Source of the DNA: Sphaeramia orbicularis
Taxonomy: Eukaryota > Chordata > Actinopteri > Kurtiformes > Apogonidae
DNA: 64,000 bases
Assembly: GCF_902148855.1 (NCBI RefSeq)
Contig: NC_043963.1
Span: 38,273,307 to 38,337,306, forward strand
Direction of reading: 5' to 3'
Position 1 is the first letter of the stretch. The number at the start of each line of letters is the position of its first letter. Below the pieces are notes generated by a model. That model was not told the DNA's origin. It saw only the letters and a program-made list of their open reading frames with translations, and made no database searches. Of the stretch, positions 35,966-48,752 are shown in pieces. A program made the translations under genes and the position numbers.

Positions 35966-36014
35966 CACAGTCTCATTTGGACTTTAAGAGTCTGCAGCTA
36001 AACAGCGAAGATTA

Positions 36015-36078
36015 TTCTATTCTATTCTATTCTATTCTATTCTATTCTATTCTATTCTATTCTATTCTATTCTATTCT
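36015..36078. repeat. (CTATT)n microsatellite
   Basis: About 12 pentanucleotide units, changing at the right edge to CTTTT units. Confidence 0.95.
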
Positions 36079-36231
36079 TTTCTTTTCTTTTCTTATCCAA
36101 TCTTCCATTCATCCACATACGTTTAATGATTTTGAAGGGCAAACAGTTCACACAAGACTATAAGAAATGTGAAACTTAGCTCCTTTTTCCACTTACATGT
36201 TGTTAGCCTCATAGCATAATTGCCCACCTCA

Positions 36232-36837
36232 TACACAAATGGACAAAAATATTGGGACACGTTGAATTCAGGTGTTTCTTCTCCAACAGGTGTGGGATAC
36301 AAAACAATAATAACAAACGTCATAATATAGTTTTATATTGTGATAACATATTATTCATATTGATGTTTATATGTCAAATCAGCATGAACAGGACATCTTA
36401 AAAGTGTTGCTATGATGTGTCCCAATATTTTTGTCCATATAGTTTATAAACATCAATATTTTCTTAAAGTTTAATGTGAGATTTTTCTTCCTAAGTGAGA
36501 CGTGAAGAAAGTAGATGGTTAGCTGTGGAAGAAAATGCTTATTTAGAGCACGAAAAATATTTTAGATATTTAGAGATAGAACATTTAAAATTAGTCATGG
36601 AATAAAAAAAAAAAAAAAAGAAAAATCAATGTTGGGAGAAATTCAGTAAAAACCATCTCTGAGGCATTTTGGAAGCAAAGGTAACAATTTAAACAAAACT
36701 ATCCAATGCAATGCAATATTTATCACAATATAAAACTATTTTATAACTTCTGTCATTATTGTTTTGTATCCCAGACCCATTAAAAAAAGAAACACCTGAA
36801 TTCAACGTGTCCCAATACTTTTATCCACATAGTGTAT
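36232..36837. mobile_element. Tc1/mariner-like element with long inverted repeats
   Basis: Left arm GGACAAAAATATTGGGACAC followed by GTTGAATTCAGGTGTTTCTT. The right arm, reverse-complemented, reads GGATAAAAGTATTGGGACAC and GTTGAATTCAGGTGTTTCTT. Similarity continues for about 110 bases. A third terminus of the same type lies inside near 36417-36443 (TGTCCCAATATTTTTGTCCA), so the element may contain a second copy or a rearranged end. Confidence 0.7.
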
Positions 36838-38224
36838 GACTTGGGAAATAATGCTATGACGCTAAGTAATGTAACTTGAGAAAATTTTGCTTAAGTTACA
36901 TTCAATTAAAATGTATGTGTAGCCTATTAGCTCTGCAGTCAACTGTTCAGATTTATTTTTTTCATCACAGGCATAATTTAAACTGTGTGTCTGTGTATTT
37001 GCACCCTGTTATTCATTGCCTAACACACACATGGTTTTTGTTCCAGCTTTGGTTAGTTTGGACCTGGTCACCCTGTTGAATTGTCCTGACCTGACTGCTG
37101 GGAGGAATTAATTAGCGTCCTGTCACATGTAGAGTGAAAGAGGAGCCACAGTTCTGCATTTGACGGTGTTCAGCATGCGGAGCTTCACCTGATCCAGGTT
37201 TATGACCTCAGCCAAGAAAATGATGTGATCAGGACGGTCTGTCAGAAGGATTACACACAAATGACAGCACTGACTTTGACCCAACATGGAGGGTGGCTAA
37301 GGACAAAATCCATGAGTAGTGGAGCAGATGCAGGAATTAATGAGCTCAGTAGCATCAACAGACAGAAAAGAGGAGAAAAAAAAAAGAGGTCATAATTTGT
37401 GATTTAATAATATTCTGTAATTCTTATGTGCTTCAAAATAACTTAACTATAACATATAATGTTAAATGAATTTCAGAAGGATACAGCAATTTGTCTGCTA
37501 CTGATCTTTGTACAGTTCGACAAAATCCTGCGTAGGAAAGGTAGCGTTGTGTGTGTTGACACAATTATTACATCAGCACTGACGTCAAAGACTAACTCAA
37601 AGTTTTCTTGATGCGATTTATTGAACCACTGGTCAAATAAGCATCCAAGTTTTCATTATATTGTAAAAGGTGACTGTTTTTCCATAAAGAAAACATACAG
37701 ATGTTTGTATAATATATATTAATGAAAAATAAGATTAATTTCTCTTGTAATTCAAACTTCAAAACCAGCATTTGTGAAAGTATAACAGAAATGGTTTAAC
37801 AGCACTATTAATAGTACTTCATCATTTTCCCGTCATTGCCTAAATGAAACTACTGTCCTGTGTTGGTGCATTGAACACAGACAACGTAAAAGGAAAACAA
37901 ACACTGTCATAAAATAACAAAACATAAAATAACTTAGTTAACTTAACACTAGGCCTCTAAGCTGATGACCTCCTTCACAAGTTTGGAGTTTTAGCAAGTT
38001 TTTGAGTTAGCTTGATAATCTCCTAATGAAAAAGCCTGCAATAAAATAATGCATTTAGCTCTTTGGATAACAGTACCTGCTTCAGTGTCACTGTAAAAGT
38101 CTCTGTAGCAACAAATTTAAAACATCATGTGCTCCATTTTCAACAGTCTCTTGCCCAGTGTGTCTTGGGTATTTCCACGTGACCTCCATAGTTTGCCATG
38201 CAAACTGCACTTTGAAATGTGTCC
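36838..38224. other. Intergenic and 3' UTR side of slc25a33
   Basis: The part next to 38224 is presumably slc25a33 3' UTR (minus strand). A less AT-rich block at about 37030-37330 stands out from its surroundings. One minus-strand frame there reads DRPDHIIFLAEVINLDQVKL after an acceptor-like CTGACAG, but no partner exon was found. Confidence 0.4.
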
Positions 38225-41200
38225 TCACTTTGAGTCTCCCAGCAGATGGACAATGAGTTCATATGTAGAGAGGACGATGGCCGTGTTGGGGATTTGTCTA
38301 ATTAGCTGTGGAATGAGTCCTCTATAAAAAGCTGCATAGCCTTCCTCCACAGCGATTAACCTCCCTGTCTGGAAGAAATACTTGTACTTGCTGCCTTCCT
38401 CACGCAGCCTTGTCCGAATGACCTCTGTAGAGACACAAGGGGAATTCAATGTTACACAAAGTACAGTTAAAGAAAAAAAAAAACAAAACTAAGGTCGTTA
38501 CTGAGACAAACAGTGCAGTTAAAGGTTTACCATGTGGGTAGGCTATGCACGATGCACAACCCTTTGAAAAAGCAGCTGCCATCATCAGGCTCAGGAAGTC
38601 CGACGCTCCCTTCTCCGCTTCACCATTTCGGGAGGCGAACTGGCTCTTCGCGAGCTGTTTTTTCAGTGTCTCGTAGATGAGGAAGCAGATCATGGTCTCC
38701 GAGATTCCAGCGTAGGACGCAGTCAGGCCCCGGTAAAAGCCCCGGATCCCCTCTGTTTTGTAAACATAGCGGGCACACTGCAGTGCGTTCATCTTCTTCT
38801 CTCCTCTGGCCCTGAAATGTCAAATGAATCCAACTCATTAGTGCTGAAAACACATTAAGAGTGTGAGTACTGATGATCATTTGTCTCTTTATAGACTTAT
38901 AATATAAGTGAGTAGACTCAAAAGATAGTCAGTGTAAAAACTTTAATTGACTGGTTCTTTGCTGCTTCTCTAGTCTCAGATATAAATGTTTCTTTACTGG
39001 TCAAATTTACACCCTTGTCAAAAAACAAAGTCACATTTCTGGTCAGTAGGAGAAATGCTTTTTAAAAAAACTATTACCAACAGGTTTTTGGATACGAGTA
39101 AATACCAAACAGACCATTACAGCCTTGGCCATTCATTGGCAGAGGAAAACTACTTAAAAAATTCTGTGTTTAATCAGTCTACACAACTGCGTGTAAACAG
39201 CTACAGTCGCAGAAAAAATTATTAGACCATCAAAAGTCACCAAAAACAATGGTTATGCAATCAAGTACTAACTCCTGTGTGTATCATGTGATTAAAACAC
39301 AAAGAAAAGAAACCATGGAATGCCTAAAATCACTGTTTTGGCAGTACAATGCCATAGCTGTTGATGTACAAACTTAAATGATTTTGGTTATTATCAAGAA
39401 AACCATGGAAAATGGCTAGATATCAGCTCTGAAATTAAATGCATATGAGCTATTTTTGTTGTTATCATTATATTTGTCCAAACAAATGTACATTTAGTTG
39501 TACCAGGCATTAAAATGAAAAAGAAACTGAAGAAAACAAGGGTGGTCTAATATTTTTTTCTGTGACTGTATATTAGTATGATATTCAGTTTAATTAGCAA
39601 TGTAAACAACCTATTAGGAATATTGTCTTTCATGGAATAAGGGAAAACGTTGTGGGTTTCATTTGATTTTCACTTTTTGTTATGTATATTTTTCATTTGT
39701 CTTCAGGGACCTGGTGCAGTTTCAAAGAAAAAAATGACAACATTATTTCAATGTTCTATTATGAAACCTTAAAGGAGGTATTAAAAATGTTTCTGTGTGC
39801 TGTTAATTTTAGCTCATAGAAACAAAGAGAACAGTAATTGGCCAAAATTTGGGTGACAATGGAATCAGAATTGGTAAACACAATTGTAATTGGTGCATCG
39901 ATGAAGTGGAGACCTGGACTGAGGCCATTATGTTCTATCTGCAGGACAGGTGTTCTTTATTTAAAGACAGGCTGAACAGACACAGTCCTGTCTCCTCACA
40001 TGATACTACTGCCCTGCACTTGGTGATGTAAATATAGACTCTTCCTCTGCACGCAGGACACTGCGTCAGCGTTGAGTATTTCTGGCGCTGGGTCACACGC
40101 TCACTCACAAACTGCACAAACCAAGGACACTGCTGTAAAATCAGACTCTGCTAAAGGTTTGCAGTAAAGGTCACATCATATGAGGTGCTCACACATCTCA
40201 CAGATCCCACAGCAAGTCACAATGTTTCACAGTGAAATAAGCCTTAGTGTCTGACATGTCTGCAAAAAAGCATTTGAAACATATATAGTGTACACACTTT
40301 TTCTCCAGCTGCATCCTGGTCTTAACCATCCAGATGGGGTTCATCAGAGAGTTGGTAACAAATGCTAAAGAGGAGGGATAAAACAGGAGGGAAAAAACAA
40401 AGGCATATTCAGTTTAGGACAGCCTCATGATGTCATTAACCTCTAAGCAATTCAAAAGTAGAACACAAATCTTTCCTTTCCTTTCCTTTCCTTTCCTTTG
40501 GGACAACAGCTTTTCCAAATAGCTTGCAATTTACACCACTTATCTTTGTATACCACTTAATGCCTCTTGAATTACACGTCACAATGTTCACTGTCATTGT
40601 TTGTCATGTCTGTCACATGTACTGCACAAAGGCCAACATCTGTCCACTCACCTGCCACACCAGCAGAGGACATGTGCACCAGTCCACTGTTAGGAACCAA
40701 CAACCCATTGAATATCTCTTTAGATTTAGAGTAGGCAGCAAAGTAAATGGCTCTGAAACACAAAAGAACAAACTGGTAAGAGCATTACACAGAATAAGCT
40801 GTAAAGATAAACCATACACTGATTAAATATGAAGGCTTTCTCTATAAGTGTGCATAACAGCTGTGTATTTATGTAACTGTATCCAGAGCAGTCTGTTTCC
40901 CAGTGCCTGCTCTCTCTGCATGGCTTCTGGAACAAACTAGCCAGCACCAGAATGGGCTGAATAAGCACTGGGCACCACAGATGACCCACTGAGCTGCTGT
41001 AAGTGTGAGCCCATCCAAATTGGCCAATGAAGCCGAGGACCAGTGGAATCAGTGAGCAAAAGATCAGGCCGAGACTATTCATTAACCACACTGAAAATAC
41101 ATATAACCCATGGCCCTTTTCAATCAACAGACTCAAAGTCTGATCAATATTCTTTGACAAATGTCTGATGAGTATTCATTTTATGGTTATTGTGTTACAA

Positions 41201-44200
41201 CCATTCAATTATTACCTAAGAAGGTAACACATTCAACTCATAGGACAGGGGCCAGTGACAGCTACCTTAAATTTTGAAGCAGACCAATATTCAAAAAATC
41301 AATAAATAAAAATAAAAAATGTGGCAGAGCTTAGAGATATGCCTACATTTCTTCAATATTACCAGTACCACTAAATCCAAAAAAGGAAGAAAACACAGAT
41401 TATAAATTTGTGATTGGTTTGTGGTTTAATAATATTGTGGCACCAGAAGAAGAGTAAACTGCTGATGTCTTCTAGTTCACTTTGCGTTTACTGTATTATG
41501 ATTATTCATTTTATGGTTACTGTAGTAGGATTTATTGATGCAGATCAGGAGTCACCTACCCCGAACCTCGAGAGCTACTATCCTGCATGTTTTAGATGTT
41601 TTCCACTTCCCGCACACCTGACGGTCATTACCAGGCTAATGCAGAACTTGATGATAGGTTTATCATTTCAATCAGGTGTGTTGGAAGAGGGATACATATC
41701 GAGGACTCTGGATACATCTAAAACATGCAGGATAGTAGCTCTCGAGGACTAGGGTAGGTGACCCCTGGTGTAGATCATACATTGATTTGCAACACATCTG
41801 TCATATGAAAGTAGGACAAAAGTACTGACCATTCATAGACACTAAAAATAGAGCAAAGGTTACTGAAAATAAAATTTTAAAAGAAGAGGAAACAGAGATT
41901 GAGCTCTTGCAGGGATACAGTACTACAGGTTTCAACGATTCATTATGAACATACATGACCATTTTCATATCAATAATGGCAAAACAAACAAAGGATTTGA
42001 AAGAAGTCCCACATTTACAAATTCATTTCTTCATTTAATTTTATCATTGTTTTTTCCACAATTTGTTAAAGTTGTGTTGCACAGTTTGCATTTATGGTTA
42101 TTGTGTCCATGCTGCTTTTGCTTTGCTATAGCTCCATAATAAAAAAAAATTAAATAAATTCCCAAAGACACATATTAAAGTGAGACAAAAGTTAGCTCAT
42201 TATCCTGACTTGGTCTAAAGTCACGTTTCATATAATATTGTAAACTAGAATAGTTAAACTTCAATCACAGTTGGCCTTAAGTATACTTCCTTATTGTTCT
42301 ATTTTTTGTTTGCTTTAGTAAATGTTTAAGCACATACTCTTCAGGCTAAATATGTTTACAGACACTGATGATTCACTCAGGTCTGTATTGCAAAAGGACT
42401 CAAATGTTGTTGCTGTGACAACAGCTTCCTGTTTATAAACCCAGAGAAGCTTTCAGCCATTAACATACAAAATGTAAACATAGACTCCTCATTTATTTTT
42501 CCTTTGCTTAGTATCTGTGTTGTCATACTCTCGGAGGTGTCCTCGTGCAGAATAACAACCAAATCCACTGAGAAATTAGCTCTGCTTCACCCTATAGGTG
42601 CCTTGGCTCTGTTTACTGCAACGAACCAAACATGCCTTATCATGTTTTATGACCAATGTGTACATCAGCTGATAGATATTTTAAGAAACAAGATTAGATG
42701 ACATCAACATTGGACTTTGTTACATCAAAGTTAAGTGGGGAAAGATGGTGGGAAATGTGTATGATACAAATGAGGCTACTGTACCTCGAAGGGGCTACAC
42801 CAACAAGATTTGGCCCCAGGCCTCGGAAAAGTGATCTTGGTCCCTCTTTTTCAAGAATTGATCTGAAATACAATAAAAAACAATGAGATATTAAACACTT
42901 TTTTTTTTACCATGCTTTATTAGAATGCACTACTGTGTACAAACACAACATTAAGTTACTGGCACATTATGACAAATAGCTGACGCAAATGGAAATTGTT
43001 TCACATTGTTTTTTTTCCAAAAATTCCTGCATATTTTTCTAAACTCCACCCAGTATAGAATGACAAGTCACTTTCATATGAATAGGGGGTCAGTGAGTTT
43101 TCATGAGATGCCGGATTTGATGTGGTGCATCCACACCAACCCCGACTGTGCATGAATGGTCATAACCTCTCACTCTTCTGCCAGAACAGGGGACTGCAGT
43201 AGGGGTCTTGAGAAGCCAAAACACAAGATTCATCTGGCTAAATAATTTGACCTGGGTGAACTTTCAGTGTAACTCACATAATCAGGCTTAATGCCACACG
43301 TACACATCACTGTAACATGACTTTCTAAGGAAATGTACTCCGCTAAGAATAATTGCAACACAAGTCAAAACTACCCTGATAAGCCTCCTCTAACCTGTAT
43401 ATCTCTGCTCTTTATTTACATCTGCGAAGCCTTTAAATTTGTACATTGGTTTCTTAAATCATTGCATTTATTTCTCATTAGCACCTGAAAGGACCAAAAG
43501 ACAATGTATTACTAGATTCATGGTTTTTGTTTGAGATACAGCTCTTCAGCAAATAATATGGTAGCTCCCAGTGGAACTCACGCCATGCGTCATATCATCT
43601 CTATTCAGAGCTGTTTTTGTACAAAGTGTTCATTCTGAATCCATTTCCCATAGTAGTACATGGCGAATTACAGTAGCCACAACCCCACTGTTACTTAACT
43701 CTTTAAAGGGCACAACCCTCACTCGCCACATGACTTTCAAGTTTGCTTCAAGTTAAGAAAAGGGGAGTGGGGGTAGAAAGTGAAGAGATCTGCTTCTGTA
43801 ACACAAAACTTGTCTCTAGAACAGAGCTCCCGCTGTCAAAGTATGCGTCTCCCTCACAAGATATCTTTACAAACAAAGATAAGTGTTACAAACATAATGA
43901 GGACCTCTTTTCAGGTCAGATTAGTTCAAATACCCGGTTTCAATGGCTTTAGTATCTTTTATTACACCTTTAATTTATAGATACACTGAGGAGTCAAATT
44001 AAAAAAAAAACTATACAAACACTGAGTTAGAATATATATTTAGGCAGTCTAAAATTCCTTTGGCAATGAACATTTAAAGCTTGCAGCATTAGCAGGCACC
44101 AGTCTAGACCGGTTCAGATGTGCCCCCCAGTCTTCAGGTGTAAGGTAACACTTTAAGTCTCGGGTTAAAACCTCCACTCGTTCTTTTATGCTTACTAGGA

Positions 44201-47200
44201 CTTCCTCTAATCTTCCCAACATGATGCAGGCTCATAAACAGACTACTTTCATGAAGGCCTGAAAACCTGTTACATGCATTTCTTGAAGCCCACTGGTAAA
44301 GCATGCTTTGTGACACCAAAAAACAGATGTTTGAGGACAGTAAACGTAAGTAGGACACTGTGTACTTAATCCCTCACTTTATGTAAGACAGGATTACTGG
44401 GATTCAATTTAAGACTACGAAAGCAGAGAGCAAATGACAAGTTCTGCAAAATATTTCCCTCAACTACATCACGGCATCCACACAGTACTGTAAATTTTAC
44501 AAAGGTGCCACAAAACAAGTCATTTTGAAAGTTTCAGAACAATGAGGCCATCAAACATGCCTAAACAAAGTAGTATTCCCATACTACTAAGGATTACACA
44601 AATATGCAACTCCAAAAGTCAATACTAAACAGACATTCTAGTCTCTGTATACTAACCCTGATAACCTACGATGTGGGACCAGCTGGGTGTCAGAACATCT
44701 TGTACCTTTATTTGCATGTACAAAAATACAGAATGCCTCAGGGGGCAAATTATACCTCAGCACTATTATGGCTACAAACAATTACACCTGAATCACCTAC
44801 ACAGTTGTAGAACCATCCGGCTGCAATTATTTGATTTAGTCACTGTTATTACAATGTTTACACCTGTACAAAATCAGCTGAACGAAACTCAAAGGAACAT
44901 CATATTTACATTGCAGTTGGTGTATTGGTTCTTCTGCTTTCTGTGGTTTAATGGTTCTGAAGGAAGACTAGATGTTATCTCAAAATGCGTACCTTCTAAG
45001 TTGTTAAAGCAACTTTTTTTTGTAAATCAAAGAGGACATGAATATTATTTAGATTTTTACTGGATGTCACTGTCAGTAATTACATCATATATTTCAGAAA
45101 CAGGCTTTGTATATGCAAGTAATTATTTATGCCACATCTGCCATGTAGAATTTTCACATAGAAAGTGAAATGCCATTTAACAGTTCCAATGTTCAATGGC
45201 TCTGCTTCTTCATAAGTTGTATTGTATGAGCAATATTAAAATAATCCTTCCAATAACATAAACATAGACATCTTACCGTAGGACCTGCAGGAGACCAGGT
45301 GTAACAGTCCCTGGTCGAATAACCCCAGTACCACTGAGGGTGCCCAACTGGACCTGGAAGACGGGACGGGTAAGGGTAAGGCCAGACGACTGCAACCGAG
45401 TCTTCAAAACCTCCAGAGGGCAGGTCACGATGGCTCCCACTGTACCACTACATCTATAGATATCACAGAAAAAAAATACAATATTGTGTTTAAGAACAAT
45501 GTTCATGTACATCTGCAGACAAAGGGTACCTGTTGATCATTATCTGCAAGCCCTGTTAACTGAAACAAAAACAGGCTCCTATAACGTTACTGCTATCAGG
45601 TTTGACAAAGAGACTGTTATTCTAAAACAGAGCTGCAGAGATCCTGACCAAGTAGCATGGACAATTATGGTCAAAGATCAGTCTCTTGTTCTGCAGTGGA
45701 AACCCCTTTGATATATACCAACTCATCTGTTACAGAATGTTCCTTGCACAGACACAGTAACTGCATTTGGTGAGACTTGTTTTCCTGAGGATATCAAAAC
45801 AAATTCATTCATTGAGTGCTATCATCTTTACTAGTGCATACCTATTAAAAGTGTTTAACCTTGTCAGTGACTAGCTTAGAAGTCTAGAACAGATTAGACT
45901 AAGCCTCTGTACTGTCTAATGTCTGAAGGGCAGAGTCAAACATATTAACATCATTAACACCTGACCTAATTGTCTGCTCAATGACCACTGGTCACCTCTC
46001 CAATCCCTGTTTCATTGAACTTGTACACAGGTGCACAGAAATCACACATTAACCACACTGTGGAACCCAATTTGACAAACAAAGCACATGCAACCATGTT
46101 GAAATAGTTGGGAGTGAGGAAGTTCTTATGGTCATCAGGTTCAGCAATGTATGTAAAAGTGCAAGAGGATACATAAGGAACTGTAATGTGATCTTTAATA
46201 TGCACTGCTTCCAAATCATTTAAGCCATGGCATATTCTAGTGAAATTTTTTGATGTGACTATATTTGTTGAATAAGTGAAACGATAGAAAAAAAAAAACT
46301 GTATTATTGTGCTACAAAAATAACACTACACTGCAATATTTTTCCTCATTTCTGACTGAATATACTGACAAATATATTATGACATAGATGATGTAAGATG
46401 GTAGCTACGTCATTGACTCCTATAGTTTCCTCATAACTAGCATAGCATACTTAAGAGGGCGACGTAATGAGAACAAACCCCATGTATTTGGATAAAAGGG
46501 TAAAATGGCGTCATATTTAAAAAAGCTACACAAATGTGACCTACCGATTAACACGGTGTCAACCTTGAAGAAACTATAACACAAGGTGACAAGTAATTTA
46601 TAGTGTTCGAACAGGATACTTATGTCAGGTGGTTCAGTTACGTTGAGCTGTGGGCGATGGGAAATTACAGCTATGTCTTACATAACATGAAGGACATATA
46701 GCTAGCTTAAAGGCTAATGACTCTTGAGACTGCGCCACGTCCAGCTATTATGCTGACCGAGACCAGCTTTCCTCTGGTACAAAGTGAAGAGTTGTACATT
46801 AGACCCCCCCATTTCTAATAAAACAAAATTTTGTAACTTTTCAATGAAATACAACGATACATATGAACGTAATGCGATCGCTACTAAAACTAGCTATAGC
46901 ACGCTACGTATGTATGGTGAAATACGATACAAGACCGGCTGAGTATTGTCTATGAAAACAGTGGCTAGCCGTTAGGTCATTAACTTTGGATGTAAAACGG
47001 GTTAACACAAGCGTTTGCCCCTATTCCAACAAGTCAGTCAACACATATCGACACACGAAGAAAAGACCATGATATAAGAGAATTACCGCTATCGCTAACG
47101 AACACTACATGCAATCAAACGGAGCTAACACGAGTTAGCTTACGTCCTGTGAAATCTAGTTAGCTTCGCAGCTTCCAGTTCAAGAGTTAATGCTAACTTT

Positions 47201-47341
47201 GGTGATTATCTTTAACACAGGGTGACTAAAAGTGTGTTTGTAGATGTACTTTTATTACACTCATCATCCGGATATATGCTAGAACATAAATGTTACTCAC
47301 CCCCCAGCGAACAGATGTAGCAGTGTGTCTTTCTGTGCCAT
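38225..47341 (-). CDS. slc25a33: Mitochondrial pyrimidine-nucleotide carrier
   Basis: Inner-membrane carrier of the SLC25 family; SLC25A33 (PNC1) exchanges pyrimidine nucleotides such as UTP. Seven minus-strand coding exons: 47301-47341, 45277-45453, 42785-42862, 40652-40752, 40298-40364, 38531-38811 and 38225-38424 (stop TGA). They total 945 bases, or 314 residues, and all phases match. The start [20 protein letters not shown] equals the family N-terminus. The three carrier signatures are [22 protein letters not shown] and [11 protein letters not shown], one per repeat. Residues typical of A33 rather than A36 include [18 protein letters not shown]-like wording (here [10 protein letters not shown]), [27 protein letters not shown] and [16 protein letters not shown]. 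Length equals the usual 310-320. It lies next to spsb1 in the same orientation, as on human 1p36. Confidence 0.95.
39204..39568. mobile_element. Tc1/mariner-like MITE (slc25a33 intron)
   Basis: Flanked by TA on both sides (39202-39203, 39569-39570). Left end CAGTCGCAGAAAAAATTATT; right end reverse-complemented CAGTCACAGAAAAAAATATT. It is 365 bases and non-coding, and a very common fish element type. Confidence 0.85.
40471..40499. repeat. Short (CTTTC)n tract
   Basis: About six pentanucleotide units in an slc25a33 intron. Confidence 0.85.
41546..41767. mobile_element. hAT-type MITE with 54-bp inverted repeats
   Basis: The left arm begins CAGGAGTCACCTACCCCGAA; the right arm, reverse-complemented, begins CAGGGGTCACCTACCCTAGT. 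Both continue through CTCGAGAGCTACTATCCTGC and ATGTTTTAGATG. The 8-base flanks ATGCAGAT and GTGTAGAT match at six positions, fitting an aged hAT target duplication. 222 bases, in an slc25a33 intron. Confidence 0.82.
42863..45276 (-). other. slc25a33 intron 2
   Basis: 2.4-kb intron. Several short open frames exist, but none has splice sites or a recognisable family. No transposon ends were identified. Confidence 0.6.
45454..47300 (-). other. slc25a33 intron 1
   Basis: Nothing coding was recognised. The part near the first exon (about 46.6-47.3 kb) contains repeated AGCTA/GCTAG and TAGC motifs and more CpG, as is common beside an active promoter. Confidence 0.5.
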
Positions 47342-48202
47342 CTTCTGTCCGGTTTCAGGCAGCAGCCACCATATTTTAACAGTAAATGTGTTAAAATAAG
47401 TCGCAGACAAAAGCGTTCAGTGCCGGTGCTATCTGTTCCGGCTCATGTATCCATGTACCGGCTCAGTTGGCGGAGCTGTCAGGGAGGACGGAGCAGTGTG
47501 GAGGGGTGACCTGAAGATCAGCCCGCATTGACGTCAGGTGGGCTGGACGGGGGTGTTGTCTGTGACGTGGGAACATGTGCTCACGACTCGTCTCCTTGTG
47601 CCTTTGGCCTTTTCCATATTTACAAGTCGTTTCACAATTATTGGCGGCAACGATGATCCAAAAACAAGCAGAGGGCAACTCTCTGAACCCCTGATAGTGA
47701 CTTGACCTGTACTGTTTACAGAAAAAGACAAAAAAACAAAATGTCTGGCTTTTAAATAATTGATAAATAACAGTACAGTTTGCAGAGGAAATTAAATAAA
47801 GGTCTGGTAACCCTATCTGTGTGCAACGCACCGTCCATTCTATAAAGCATTCATGCTGTAATTTACCCTGTTTTCAGCTTAAATATTGATTATTTATTTG
47901 GGAATCTTTGTGTTTATTATTGAGTTTCATTCACATTTTTTCCATAAATGGCTCAGTGCGACATTGGACTAATCAGTGATGAACTGATGTCATAAATGTA
48001 CAGCGTAATAGAAAAACAACAACCACAGTGTAATGCATAGATACTTATTTTGGGGCAAATAAAAGCATAAGCCCAAATGATGACAAATAGGCACAATGTA
48101 AATATGAAAGTAATGTTTAATTTTAATTCTATATTTATATAAATGCCAAATTTCTTATTTTTCTCTCTGTAATTAATTTTTCAAACATTTGTGGTTTCTC
48201 TA
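47342..48202. other. slc25a33 promoter region and intergenic sequence
   Basis: The first 250 bases upstream of the ATG are GC-richer (CCGGTTTCAGGCAGCAGCC, GTGACGTGGG) and likely hold the minus-strand transcription start. No TATA box is obvious. Beyond about 47750 the sequence is AT-rich and unremarkable. Confidence 0.45.
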
Positions 48203-48752
48203 CAGGGTGGGGAAGCAAAATTTACAATATTTTGAGGCAGGGATTGAAAGACAGTGTATGACCAATTACTTTATTGAAAGTCATGAGAATTTATTTGCCA
48301 CAAGAAAATTTACATAATAGAAGATGTTTTTATTCTATGTGTCCTCCTTCTTTCTCAATAACTGCCTTCACACGCTTCCTGAAACTTGCACAAGTGTTCC
48401 TCAAATATTCGGGTGACGACTTCTCCCATTCTTCTTTAATAGTATCTTCCAGACTTTCTCGTAATAGTTTTGCTCATAGTCATTCTCTTCTTTACATTAT
48501 AAACAGTCTTTATGGACACTCCAACTATTTTTGAAATCTCCTTTGGTGTGACGAGTGCATTCAGCAAATCACACACTCTTTGACGTTTGCTTTCCTGATT
48601 ACTCATATGGGCAAAAGTTTCTGAAAAGGTATGGATAATAGTGTTATGTATGATTATGACAACAATATATGTTTGGTTTCAAAACAATTGACGTAGTGCC
48701 TGCTGAGAAAAAACAACTAAATGTTCATTGTAAATTTTGCTTCCCCACCCTG
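48203..48752 (-). mobile_element. Internally deleted mariner/Tc1-type transposon with transposase remnants
   Basis: Flanked by TA (48201-48202, 48753-48754). Perfect inverted ends CAGGGTGGGGAAGCAAAATT and its complement. On the minus strand a frame starts MSNQESKRQRVCDLLNALVT and continues PKEISKIVGVSIKTVYNVKK, a helix-turn-helix DNA-binding domain. Further on, in another frame, comes EEWEKSSPEYLRNTCASFRK plus RVKAVIEKEGGHIE, resembling a transposase C-terminus. The catalytic middle is missing, so this copy is non-autonomous. The protein-bearing span is about 48330-48610. Confidence 0.82.

Noticed and set aside
40726-41160. 144-residue minus-strand hydrophobic protein
   Set aside because: Intronic read-through upstream of an slc25a33 exon; no conserved family and no splice logic.
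44671-45168. 165-residue plus-strand frame
   Set aside because: Lies in an slc25a33 intron on the opposite strand, has no recognisable domain, and its composition resembles translated AT-rich noncoding DNA.
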